Part shown: one piece after another, positions 53,320-61,381 of the stretch
How the letters are laid out: every line of letters starts with the position of its first letter
Numbering within the stretch: the first letter of the stretch is position 1
Source of the DNA: JAWKWH01 sp963669415
GTDB lineage: Bacteria > Pseudomonadota > Alphaproteobacteria > Rhizobiales > Rhizobiaceae
DNA: 64,000 nucleotides
Direction of reading: 5' to 3'
Assembly: GCA_963669415.2 (NCBI GenBank)
Contig: CAXXPS010000002.1
Location: 248,001 to 312,000, forward strand
The notes under the pieces: model-generated
The model's input: the letters and a program-made list of their open reading frames with translations, nothing else
What the model was told of the DNA's origin: nothing
The model's database searches: none
Translations under genes and position numbers: made by a program

Positions 53320-53571
53320 ATGAAGCTGGTTTATTTCTCATGGGTTCGCGAGCGCATCGGCAAAGAAGGCGAAGAGCTTGACCTGCCCGCCGAGGTGACA
53401 ACCGTATCTGAACTGCTGGATTGGCTGAAAACTCTGGGTGAGGAATACGCCGCAGCACTTGAACACAAGGAATCGATCCGGGTTGCGCTCGACATGGAAC
53501 ATGTCCACCATTCGGAAAAACTCGGCACACCCTACGAGATTGCGCTTTTCCCTCCGATGACCGGAGGATGA
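53320..53571 (+). CDS. moaD: Molybdopterin synthase sulfur-carrier subunit
   Basis: 83 aa ubiquitin-like protein ending in FPPMTGG, the Gly-Gly tail that carries the thiocarboxylate. Start ATG 53320. Four bp before moaE. Confidence 0.95.
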   Translation: MKLVYFSWVRERIGKEGEELDLPAEVTTVSELLDWLKTLGEEYAAALEHKESIRVALDMEHVHHSEKLGTPYEIALFPPMTGG

Positions 53572-53575
53572 CACG

Positions 53576-54046
53576 GTGAGCGAGCACGTCGTTCCAACCG
53601 TTCGCGTGCAACGCGCCGATTTTGACGCGTCGGCGGAAGTGGCGAGACTGACATCGAACCGAAAAGATGTCGGCGCCGTGGTCACGTTTACCGGTCTTTG
53701 CCGCGATGAGGCCGGCCGGCTGTCAGCGCTGGAACTGGAACATTATCCGGGAATGGCGGAAAAACAGATCGCAAAGATAGCCGCCGATGCCACGGCGCGC
53801 TGGCCGCTGACAGGGATGACCGTCATTCACCGGTTCGGCCGCATTGCAGCAGGCGCGAACATTGTATTTGTAGCGGCAGCATCTTCGCATCGGCAGACCG
53901 CATTCCAGGCGGCTTCTTTCATGATGGATTTTCTGAAGACCGAAGCGCCGTTTTGGAAGAAGGAGCATCTTGCCGACGGTACAACCGCAGGATGGGTCGC
54001 GGCAACCGAACAAGATGATGAAAACCTGAAACAATGGTCCGATTAG
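53576..54046 (+). CDS. moaE: Molybdopterin synthase catalytic subunit
   Basis: 156 aa. Converts cPMP to molybdopterin with MoaD. VVTFTGLCRDEAGRLSALELEHYPGMAEKQ is interrupted here only by citation length: the blocks FTGLCRDEAG, LEHYPGM, VIHRFGRIAAGANIVFVA and the C-terminal KTEAPFWKKE (with catalytic Lys) are present. GTG 53576 start has GGAGG (the end of moaD) upstream. Confidence 0.96.
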   Translation: MSEHVVPTVRVQRADFDASAEVARLTSNRKDVGAVVTFTGLCRDEAGRLSALELEHYPGMAEKQIAKIAADATARWPLTGMTVIHRFGRIAAGANIVFVAAASSHRQTAFQAASFMMDFLKTEAPFWKKEHLADGTTAGWVAATEQDDENLKQWSD

Positions 54047-54226
54047 CAATTATATGTTTAATCCATATATTTCAATAGTTTATAAGGTTTTTTCGCCACC
54101 TATTCAATCAACGGAACGATTCTATTTCTGATTGAACCTGTCTGTTTGCAGATGGTTAACCGTCTCGGAAATATTAGCGCTTCTTAAACGGAATCCACAC
54201 TTCGCATCTGTAGCATCGTTCAGAAC

Positions 54227-56521
54227 ATGCGGAGTTTTGATGGATTGATTCCAACAGTTCTGTCAGTTCTGATCGAGTTTGCTGTCGCGCATCCCTGGAT
54301 TGTCGCGGCCCCGATCGCTATTGCCCTGGCGCCGGTCAGTTGCCTCTTGTCCTATCGCCGCCTTTACAAGGAATCCAAGCAGGCCGCACTGGACAGTGCC
54401 GCGCTGATTGAGAACCTGACCGAAGGTGTCTACCGGTCATCACCCGACGGCAAGCAAATGAGCGCCAACCGGGCACTGGTCAGGCTCAACGGTTATGAAA
54501 CCGAAGCCGAGCAGCTTGCAGCGGTAACGGACATTGCAACGGAATGGTATGTCGACCCCAATCGCCGTGAAGAATTCAAGGCCCGGATGGAACAGGACGG
54601 ATATGTCGAGGATTTTGTCTCGGAAATCTATCGCCACAAAACACGCGAGCGCATCTGGATTTCCGAAAGCGCCCGGGCCGTCAGGGACGCCAATACCGGT
54701 GCAGTAAAGCACTACGAAGGTTCCGTTCGCGAAATTACCGATTCCATTCGCCGCTTGGAAATCGAGGAGCGGTTCCGAAAACTGACGGACTTGGTCCCGG
54801 GTGGGTTGTTTCAACTTGTCCGCAACCCGAACGGAACATTTACCGCGCCTTATGTCTCAAGCGGATTTTGCCGGACAGTCGGAATTACCGAAACCCAAAG
54901 TGTTGCCGACCCGACGTCCTATTTCCACACGGTCCATCCAGATGACCGGGAACGATACCTGCTTTCCCTGCGTGAATCCGGCCTCAACCTGACAGTCTGG
55001 AAGTTGGAATACAGGGTCATCGACAGCGATGGCGTTGAACGCTGGCTCGATGTGGTCGCGCAACCAGAACGTACCGAACGAACGGTGACCTGGTACGGCT
55101 ACATCTCTGACATCACTGAGCGGAAGCGTCAGGAACTCGAAATCGAGGAAATGGCGTATGTCGATCCGCTGACGGGATTGCCGAACCGCCGTGTTCTGAT
55201 GGACCGGCTGAGCCAAACCCTCGCGGACTGCAAACGCCGCAATCTGTTCGGCGCAGCCATTTTCATCGATCTCGACCACTTTAAGGATTTGAACGACACG
55301 CACGGACATGAAGTGGGCGACATGTTCCTGATGCAGGTTGCAGACCGCCTTCAGCAGACGGTCCGCACCGGCGACACGGTTGCCCGGATTGGCGGCGACG
55401 AATTCGTGGTTCTGCTTCAGTCCGTGGGGCACGAGGACTGGATCGCGCGCGAAAACACCATGGCGGTTGCTGACAAGATCATGAGCGCCATGCGCGAACC
55501 CTATCAACTGAAGAAACTCGGTTACAAGTCGACTGCAAGTCTCGGCGCGGTCATCTATGACAGCACCCAGGACAACCCCGATGCGATACTGACCCGGGCA
55601 GATCAGGCAATGTATGAAGCCAAGTCTGGTGGTCGCGACAAAATCGGCACAGCATTCGCTGTCCAGACCGGAGAGACCGAAGCAGGCGGCGAAGAGGTGC
55701 TGCTGGCCTCCGACCTGGCCCGCGCCATCCGCCGCCGCGAACTGGAACTGAAGTACCAGCCACAGGTCGACCGAAACGGGCGCCTTGTCGGGGCGGAAGG
55801 TTTCATGAGATGGCCGCATCCGGAACACGGAACAATTCGCGCCGACCGGTTGTTGCCGTTGGCCAAAAAGGCTGGCTTGTCGACAGATCTGGACATTCTG
55901 GCCATGAATATTGCCGTTGAGACACTGGCGCTGTGGAGCCGCACCCCGGGTCTGGAGGCAGTGCGTCTTGCGGTCAACGCAGGGACTTCCTTCCTTCTTG
56001 ATGAGGGCGCGATACAGCAGATCAGCGCTCTGATTGACGAACACCGGATCCGTCCGGGAATGCTGACGATCGAGATAACCGAGCAGGTTCATCGCAGCGC
56101 CCGCGAGAATATCGAGACACGGATGGTTGCCCTCAAGAAGGCGGGTATTCGCTTTTCGCTTGACGATTTCGGGTCAGGCTATTCGTCGATCACCTATCTG
56201 AAGCAACTGGCGTTCGACGAGGTCAAGATCGAAGGCGCTTTCGTCTCTGGAATTGATGGCGACGAGGACAACGAGGCGCTGGTCAAGACGATTTTGGCGA
56301 TGGCCGGTACACTTGGAATTACCGCCGTCGCCGAACATGTCGAGAGCGAAGGCCAGGAGGCCTTTTTGCGCGCCTATGGCTGCGATGTGTTCCAGGGCCG
56401 ATATTATGGCGGCGCCATGAGCTTCGACGAATTCACGACGTTTGCCGACGAAAACCGCCATCATCCTGCGCAAGCCGGACTACAGGAAGAAAAAGGCTTT
56501 CTCACCGGAAAGGCCGGTTAG
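54227..56521 (+). CDS. PAS-PAS-GGDEF-EAL c-di-GMP protein, EAL probably degenerate
   Basis: 764 aa. One TM at about 20-42, PAS domains at about 60-175 and 185-300, GGDEF at about 305-475, EAL-type at about 495-745. The diguanylate cyclase site is intact (GGDEF at 389-393), with an RxxD inhibitory site (R380-D383). In the EAL part the signature is EGF (524-526) instead of EAL, AEGVE has become AEHVE, and the KxD step reads VKIEGAF. It is therefore likely a cyclase with a non-catalytic EAL sensor part. It sits alone; an AT-rich promoter region of 180 bp precedes it. Confidence 0.9.
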   Translation: MRSFDGLIPTVLSVLIEFAVAHPWIVAAPIAIALAPVSCLLSYRRLYKESKQAALDSAALIENLTEGVYRSSPDGKQMSANRALVRLNGYETEAEQLAAVTDIATEWYVDPNRREEFKARMEQDGYVEDFVSEIYRHKTRERIWISESARAVRDANTGAVKHYEGSVREITDSIRRLEIEERFRKLTDLVPGGLFQLVRNPNGTFTAPYVSSGFCRTVGITETQSVADPTSYFHTVHPDDRERYLLSLRESGLNLTVWKLEYRVIDSDGVERWLDVVAQPERTERTVTWYGYISDITERKRQELEIEEMAYVDPLTGLPNRRVLMDRLSQTLADCKRRNLFGAAIFIDLDHFKDLNDTHGHEVGDMFLMQVADRLQQTVRTGDTVARIGGDEFVVLLQSVGHEDWIARENTMAVADKIMSAMREPYQLKKLGYKSTASLGAVIYDSTQDNPDAILTRADQAMYEAKSGGRDKIGTAFAVQTGETEAGGEEVLLASDLARAIRRRELELKYQPQVDRNGRLVGAEGFMRWPHPEHGTIRADRLLPLAKKAGLSTDLDILAMNIAVETLALWSRTPGLEAVRLAVNAGTSFLLDEGAIQQISALIDEHRIRPGMLTIEITEQVHRSARENIETRMVALKKAGIRFSLDDFGSGYSSITYLKQLAFDEVKIEGAFVSGIDGDEDNEALVKTILAMAGTLGITAVAEHVESEGQEAFLRAYGCDVFQGRYYGGAMSFDEFTTFADENRHHPAQAGLQEEKGFLTGKAG

Positions 56522-56534
56522 ATCCACCGGCCTT
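56510..56534. terminator. Hairpin over the stop codon between convergent genes
   Basis: AAGGCCGGT (56510-56518) and ACCGGCCTT (56526-56534) form a perfect 9-bp stem with the TAG stop in the loop. No T-run follows; terminator assignment is tentative. Confidence 0.45.
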
Positions 56535-56555
56535 CACTCCTATGTATTCAGGTCG

Positions 56556-56978
56556 TCAGCCGACGACTTCGGTATCGGAGAACCAGTAGCGGATTTCTTC
56601 AGCAGCGGTCTCCGGCGCATCTGAGCCGTGAACGGAGTTTTCGCCGATCGACTGTGCAAAGGTTTTGCGGATGGTGCCTTCGTCGGCATCGGCCGGATTG
56701 GTCGCACCCATGACTTCGCGGTTCTTTGCGATCGCGTTCTCACCCTCAAGAACCTGAACGACAGTCGGACCTGAGGACATGAATTCACAAAGTTCGTCGA
56801 AAAACGGCCTGCCCTTGTGAACGGCGTAAAAACCTTCGGCTTCGCGGCGGCTCATCCAAACGCGGCGTGATGCGACCACACGCAGGCCGGCATCCTCCAG
56901 CATTTTTGTAATCGCGCCAGTTAGATTGCGCCTGGTTGCGTCAGGCTTGATCATCGAGAAAGTGCGTTCGATCGCCAT
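56556..56978 (-). CDS. ndk: Nucleoside diphosphate kinase
   Basis: 140 aa. ERTFSMIKPDATRRN start and the active-site His in NSVHGSDAPETAAEEI are typical; balances NTP pools. ATG 56978 has AAGGAACG upstream; the open frame to 57140 is not coding. Confidence 0.97.
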   Translation of the reverse strand: MAIERTFSMIKPDATRRNLTGAITKMLEDAGLRVVASRRVWMSRREAEGFYAVHKGRPFFDELCEFMSSGPTVVQVLEGENAIAKNREVMGATNPADADEGTIRKTFAQSIGENSVHGSDAPETAAEEIRYWFSDTEVVG

Positions 56979-57076
56979 TGTCGTTCCTTGTATTTCGGGT
57001 AAGCATAAGATTTCCGCGGCTCTATAGAGCGGTTCTTCGCATGTGTGAACCCACTGGAGCGGTTCACACCCGGAAA

Positions 57077-57769
57077 TTAGGCTGCTGCTGAAACAGACCG
57101 CCCGGCCCCGTCGTGCAAATCGAGACAACGCGAAAACCAATCGGCAATGACATCGTCATCGTCAAGAACCTTGAATGGCGACACAACGCGCGCGAACTGG
57201 AACGCGCCAAACACGATATAGTCGGAGAACAGTGGCGACGATCCTCCGATGAACGGCTGGTAACTCAGCATGTCTCGCAACGGCTCCAACGATTTGCCGA
57301 ACGCAGCCAGACGCTCCTCGCGCCCGGCAGGAATTTCCTCCAGTTTCTTTCCGAACCTGCTTTCGCGGTTTTCGCGGAAATAGGCCTTGTCGTCGTCGCG
57401 GGCCATGTTGAAAATATCCATCATGATGGCCGAACCGATATAGGGATGGATGGTCTGCTGCGACCAACGCTCGATCAGTCTTGCCATCGCCAAGCCACCT
57501 TCGCCCTTGAACAGCGATGGCCTGTCCGGATAGGCCTGCTCGAGATATTGGGCGATGTCGAAACTGTCGGTGACCAATGTTTCACCATCGCGGATGACCG
57601 GCACAATCTTGCTGATGCCGCCTTCTATGTGCGGAACGCCGCTAAATCCAACTGGCACGCTTTCAAAATCGAGACCCTTGTGGATCAGCGCCATGCGCGT
57701 TTTCCAGCAGTGCGGGCTGAACGGGCGCGTTACGTCGGCGCCAACAAGTTCATAATGCTTGATCGTCAC
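57077..57769 (-). CDS. Glutathione S-transferase (LigE/beta-etherase-like)
   Basis: 230 aa. N-terminal thioredoxin fold with RPFSPHCWKTRMALIHKGL, IVPVIRDGETLVTDSFDIA, close to beta-etherase LigE-type GSTs and the fungal-type GSTs with FSPxCWKTR. Start GTG 57769 has GGGGG upstream. Substrate unknown. Confidence 0.88.
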   Translation of the reverse strand: MTIKHYELVGADVTRPFSPHCWKTRMALIHKGLDFESVPVGFSGVPHIEGGISKIVPVIRDGETLVTDSFDIAQYLEQAYPDRPSLFKGEGGLAMARLIERWSQQTIHPYIGSAIMMDIFNMARDDDKAYFRENRESRFGKKLEEIPAGREERLAAFGKSLEPLRDMLSYQPFIGGSSPLFSDYIVFGAFQFARVVSPFKVLDDDDVIADWFSRCLDLHDGAGRSVSAAA

Positions 57770-57838
57770 TGGTGACCCCCCTGATGCGGTGCTAGTATGC
57801 GCCCTCCTACCAGTTGGCTAGTCTCCGGGGAAGCAGCT

Positions 57839-58351
57839 GTGAAGAAACACTTCGTGATGATGGCGGCCTACAACAAGTGGGCGAATGCACGGCTGTATGA
57901 TGCCGCGAGCGCGCTGACCGACGAAGAGTTCGGCCGCGACACCGGTGCCTACTTTGCTTCAATGGAGGGCACACTCAACCATATTCTCGTCGGCGACCTG
58001 ATCTGGATGCACCGGTTTACCAGCACCGGCGAATTGCCGGACAGTCTCGATGCGGTGCTCTACGACCGGTTCGATGAACTGGCAGATGCTCGCGCCGGGC
58101 TCGACGCGCGCATCGAGGAATGGGTTGAAGGACTTTCCGACATCGACCTGATGGGCCGGTTTACCTATCTGACCGCCACCGACTTCAAGACCATCAGCCA
58201 GCGGCTGGCACCGGCCATGGCGCATTTCTTCAATCATCAGACCCACCATCGCGGCCAGGCGCACATGATCCTGTCTGTACTGGGCGAAACCCCGCCCGAG
58301 CTGGATCTAATCTATTTTCAAAGAAGTGCCGAAGGCCGGGAATTTGCGTGA
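57839..58351 (+). CDS. DinB family protein
   Basis: 170 aa four-helix DinB/YfiT metal-binding fold. AYNKWANARLYDAA, ASMEGTLNHILVGDLIW (first metal His) and HFFNHQTHHRGQAHMIL (the HxxxH pair) give the three-His metal site. Members act as thiol-dependent transferases or hydrolases. Start GTG 57839 has GGGGAA upstream; ATG 57797 is a possible longer start. Confidence 0.9.
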   Translation: MKKHFVMMAAYNKWANARLYDAASALTDEEFGRDTGAYFASMEGTLNHILVGDLIWMHRFTSTGELPDSLDAVLYDRFDELADARAGLDARIEEWVEGLSDIDLMGRFTYLTATDFKTISQRLAPAMAHFFNHQTHHRGQAHMILSVLGETPPELDLIYFQRSAEGREFA

Positions 58352-58551
58352 CCAATAGGTTCGGGACAAGGCAGCATCACCATATAACGATACAATTATA
58401 TGTTGTATTTCAGCAACATACGCCGTTTTGTGAAGCAAAAGAATCCGGATTGCCTGTTGCCTTCCTCTGCGTAAGGGCGTAGGTGCCGCCTCCCGTTTCC
58501 AACGGACCGGACATCAACGGCGAGGGCTTCGTGAATGCCCGCCCGCGAAGA

Positions 58552-58567
58552 TGGCGCTGCCAATGCT
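58552..58567 (+). promoter_or_regulatory. Sigma54-type (-24/-12) promoter motif
   Basis: TGGCGCTGCCAATGCT has GG and GC 10 bases apart, matching TGGCAC-N5-TTGC at all but two core positions. The predicted start (about 58578) lies some 20 nt before the first tRNA-like sequence. Upstream, TATGTTG/CAACATA (near 58400) is the only clear dyad that could serve an activator. Confidence 0.45.
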
Positions 58568-58598
58568 TCGTACGGATACCGGACCAAAGATACGGGAT

Positions 58599-58672
58599 GC
58601 GCGTGTAGCTCATGGGAAGAGCACCGGTCACGAGGCCGGAGGTTGCAGGTTCGAGTCCTGTCATGTGCACCA
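58599..58672 (+). ncRNA. tRNA-like sequence 1 (odd anticodon arm, encoded CCA)
   Basis: GCGCGTG pairs with CATGTGC over seven bp (with G-T pairs), D-stem GCTC/GAGC with loop ATGGGAA, T-arm GCAGG-TTCGAGT-CCTGT, discriminator A and encoded CCA. The anticodon arm CCGGT/GCCGG closes a 6-nt loop (CACGAG) instead of 7, so no normal anticodon can be assigned. Probably not a decoding tRNA: a tRNA mimic or a degenerate tRNA. Confidence 0.65.
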
Positions 58673-58745
58673 CTGGATAGCTCAGTTTGGGTAGAGCATC
58701 GACCTTAAACGTCGACTGTCGCGGGTTCGATTCCCGCTCCTCTAG
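58673..58745 (+). ncRNA. tRNA-like sequence 2 (broken acceptor stem)
   Basis: Directly abuts tRNA-like 1. D-arm GCTC-AGTTTGGGTA-GAGC, anticodon arm TCGAC-CTTAAAC-GTCGA, 5-nt variable loop and T-arm GCGGG-TTCGATT-CCCGC are all canonical for a class I tRNA. But the acceptor (CACTGGA against TCCTCTA) keeps only three inner pairs and no CCA follows. The loop would give anticodon UAA, which belongs to class II tRNA-Leu, so it cannot be an ordinary tRNA. Confidence 0.65.
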
Positions 58746-59123
58746 GTCTTAAACAGACCACAACCAACGAGTGGTCCGGAAACCGGAATGCCGACGGCTG
58801 ATGAACGTTGTGACCTTCGGGTTGCTGCGGACGGAAGCCTGACGCCATGCGCCTGCGGCCCGGCCGCCGGTGACGGGATAGCCGCTCTGTCCCCGCAAGA
58901 TTTCGTCTTCGGACGGGATTGCGCCGGGACAGTTGCTGCAACCCCCTCTCGCCGATGACCCGCCAAAGGAACATGCCACCGGTTTCCGGATCGATGAGCA
59001 CTTTTGACCCTTTCCGGCAGAATGGCCCCGAATGGGTCAAAAGTGCTCTTGTCCGGAAAAACGAAACCGAAACGAAGAAAGGAAGTTCGCCGACATGCGA
59101 TGAAAGCGACAGGAGTAAAGAAG
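58746..59123 (+). other. Structured leader between tRNA-like pair and slipin gene
   Basis: 378 bases without a supported ORF but with several inverted repeats: GGTCT/AGACC (58745-58759), GACCAC/GTGGTC (58756-58776), TCCGG/CCGGA just after, GC-rich dyads around 58850, and the long repeat at 58996-59048. It could be one long untranslated RNA with the two tRNA-like domains at its 5' end. Confidence 0.45.
58996..59048. repeat. Perfect 15-bp inverted repeat upstream of slipin
   Basis: GAGCACTTTTGACCC (58996-59010) and GGGTCAAAAGTGCTC (59034-59048) are exact complements around a 23-nt loop. TCCGGA lies outside each arm. No T-run follows, so it is not an ordinary terminator. Confidence 0.8.
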
Positions 59124-60266
59124 ATGATGACCATTCTCGAAAAGATCATGGCCCGCACACGCGTGCTCATCAACGAAAACGAACGGGCGCTGCACCTCTA
59201 CAAGGGTGAGATCAAGGGCATCCTCGTGCCGGGCGAACACATGCTCGCCAACCGGCGCGGACGGCTTGAGGTCGAAGTCCACAATCTGGCGCGGCCGGAG
59301 CTCGTTTCGGATTACGAGAAGGCGCTCTTCGACAAGCTGCCGCATGTCGCTGGCGAACACCTGACCGTGGCCGAGACGGCAGCCGGTGAGGTTGCCGTCA
59401 TCGAGCGTGAAGGCCGTGTCTACACCGTGCTCGGTCCGGACCGGCGCATTGCGCTGTGGACCGCTGCCGGTCCGTTCGAGGTAACGAAGATCGATGTCTC
59501 GGACGTTCCGGCCGTCGAGCCGAAACTCTACCGGCGTCTGGCGCAGGCGGGAGCCGTGCAGCATGTCACCGCGATCGCGGTGGCGGATGGTTGGGCGAAC
59601 GTCCTGTTTGTCGACGGTGAGATGAAGGCCAAGCTCGGTCCGGGTGTGCATGCGTTTTGGACACCGGGACGCGATGTGGCGCCGAAGTCGGTCGACCTGA
59701 AGCGCCAGTCGCTTGAGGTGACCGGTCAGGAACTGCTGACGCGTGACCGGGTGACCATCCGTGTCAACCTTGCCGCCGATTACCGGGTTACTGATCCGGT
59801 AAAGGCGGTGACCGAGGTGAAGGACTTCGCCGATGCGCTCTACCGGGCGCTTCAGCACGCCTTCCGCAAGACGCTCGGCGCCATGACGCTCGACCAGATC
59901 CTTGAAAACAAGGTGACGGTCGATGCGGAAGCCGCCGACAAGGTGCGCGCCGACATGGCCGCTCTCGGTGTGGAGGTCAGCGAAATCACCCTGAAGGACG
60001 TGATCCTGCCGGGTGAAATGCGCGACATCCTCAACCAGGTGGTCGAGGCGCAGAAGGAAGCCGAGGCCAATGTCATTCGCCGGCGCGAGGAGACGAACGC
60101 GACGCGTTCGCTGCTCAACACGGCGAAGGTGATGGCCGAAAACCCGGTGATGCTGCGTCTCAAAGAGCTTGAAGCCCTTGAGACGATCGCCGGCAAGGTC
60201 GAACGGCTGACCGTGCACAACGGTACCGGCGGCCTGATGAACGATCTGGTCAAGCTGCGCGAGTAG
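59124..60266 (+). CDS. Slipin (SPFH/band 7 family)
   Basis: 380 aa. SPFH core with LLTRDRVTIRVNLAADYRV, ADALYRALQHAFRKTLGAM, LDQILENK and the following helix VVEAQKEAEANVIRRREET that forms the oligomer coiled coil. Unlike typical slipins the N-terminus has no clear TM hairpin (ILEKIMARTRVLINENERAL, then LYKGEIKGILVPGEH), which fits the eoslipin type. ATG 59124 has AGGAG at 8 nt; ATG 59100 is an alternative. It follows the tRNA-like pair. I recall slipins near rtcR/rtcB RNA-repair genes in other proteobacteria; none is seen here. Confidence 0.88.
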   Translation: MMTILEKIMARTRVLINENERALHLYKGEIKGILVPGEHMLANRRGRLEVEVHNLARPELVSDYEKALFDKLPHVAGEHLTVAETAAGEVAVIEREGRVYTVLGPDRRIALWTAAGPFEVTKIDVSDVPAVEPKLYRRLAQAGAVQHVTAIAVADGWANVLFVDGEMKAKLGPGVHAFWTPGRDVAPKSVDLKRQSLEVTGQELLTRDRVTIRVNLAADYRVTDPVKAVTEVKDFADALYRALQHAFRKTLGAMTLDQILENKVTVDAEAADKVRADMAALGVEVSEITLKDVILPGEMRDILNQVVEAQKEAEANVIRRREETNATRSLLNTAKVMAENPVMLRLKELEALETIAGKVERLTVHNGTGGLMNDLVKLRE

Positions 60267-60293
60267 CCTGACCGGTGATCAAGGGGCCGGGGC
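60205..60293 (+). repeat. Direct repeat, copy 1 (slipin 3' end)
   Basis: The last codons of slipin (GGLMNDLVKLRE) and the bases behind them, up to GATCAAGGGGCCGGGG, recur at 61180-61270. The central part (CTGATGAACGA, CTGGTCAAG, CCGGTGATCAAGG) is nearly identical. Confidence 0.85.
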
Positions 60294-60361
60294 GTGATAA
60301 CGTCCCGGTTTCTGCTAAGTGGATAATGCTTCCCGGACAGAATGAAGGCGTTGAGGAAACC

Positions 60362-61125
60362 ATGGACTACGACACAACAAATGTTCCCTCCACCTATGAT
60401 GCCGGAAGAGAATTGAGCGCGACTGAAAAGCGCGAAGCTTTGCGATCCTTTGCTGCGGGAATTTCGAATGCGAATATCGCCGAGATTGTTGATCTTGGAT
60501 GCGGTACCGGGCGTTTTTCCGAGGCGCTTGCCGATACATTCGATGCCAATGTTACCGGTGTTGAACCATCAGCGAAGATGATCGCCCAGGCGCATGCCAA
60601 ATATTCTGACGAGCGCCTGTCTTTCCGCTCTGGAAGTGGCGAGGCGATACCGCTGGATGCTCAGACTTCCGACATGATTTTCATGTCGATGATCTTGCAT
60701 CACGAATGCGAATGCAAAATCTGCAGCAAGTTGCCGAAGAGTGTGCCCGGATATTGAGATCGGGAGGAGTGGTTTGCATCCGCAACACCGTGACGGAGGA
60801 AATCCCCTCCTATCCCTACCTGACGTTCTTCCCGAGCATTGGCGAAATCATCCGCTCGAAGCTCATATCACGCGTCCGCCTTGGTGAGGTTTTCAATGGA
60901 GCAGGTTTCTCCCTTGCAACGCACAGATCGCAATGGGATCAAATCTCACCCAGTTGGGAAAAGTTTGCAGACAAGATTTCGCTGCGGGCGGATTCGTTTA
61001 CTGCACAGCTTCCGGACGATGAGTTTGCCGATGGCCTGAATGCCATTCGGATACACTCACAATCTGCGTCACCGAGCGAGCGGGTCGGCTTGAATGTGGA
61101 TCAATTTGTCTTTCGGAACACGTAA
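60362..61125 (+). pseudogene. SAM-dependent methyltransferase, frameshifted
   Basis: Class I methyltransferase: motif I VDLGCGTGRFSEALA, then TGVEPSAKMIAQA, SGSGEAIPLDAQTSDMIFM and ILHH in the first frame, continuing in another frame as NLQQVAEECARILRSGG. The switch falls near 60700-60720 at a GAATGCGAATGC duplication; loss of one base or gain of two would explain it. The first frame stops at 60757, the second runs to 61125. ATG 60362 has GAGGAAACC as ribosome site. If the base calls are right, it is a pseudogene or makes two pieces. It lies between the two direct repeats. Confidence 0.8.
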
Positions 61126-61179
61126 CGGAAAAAAGTCCGCCAGATCATTGCTGCCAGGGCTTGGTCAGGCCGGGCAACA

Positions 61180-61270
61180 GGCTGACCGCCACGCAAATTT
61201 GCTGGCGGTCTGATGAACGACCTGGTCAAGCAGCGCGAGCAGCCAGACCGGTGATCAAGGAGCCGGGGTG
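61180..61270 (+). repeat. Direct repeat, copy 2 (degenerate slipin tail)
   Basis: Reads GGTCTGATGAACGACCTGG, which still encodes LMNDLVKQRE, with the stop codon lost (TAG to CAG) and a new TGA 5 codons later. Upstream of GGCTGACCG the match fades. It is the only visible trace of a second slipin copy or of a duplication end. Confidence 0.85.
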
Positions 61271-61381
61271 CAAGAACATTCCGGGGTCCGGCAATATTCA
61301 AGCAAGTGACATTTCCGCAACAGACTCATTGTCCCAAATAAATTAGAATATGAGGAAATACTAACAGGCAAAGGCATCTCC

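Noticed and set aside
54857..56092. 411-codon open frame antisense to the GGDEF-EAL gene
   Set aside because: The opposite strand has clear PAS, GGDEF and EAL motifs; the antisense product has no recognisable feature.
59037..60218. 393-codon open frame antisense to slipin
   Set aside because: The slipin frame has family motifs and a ribosome site; this one has neither.
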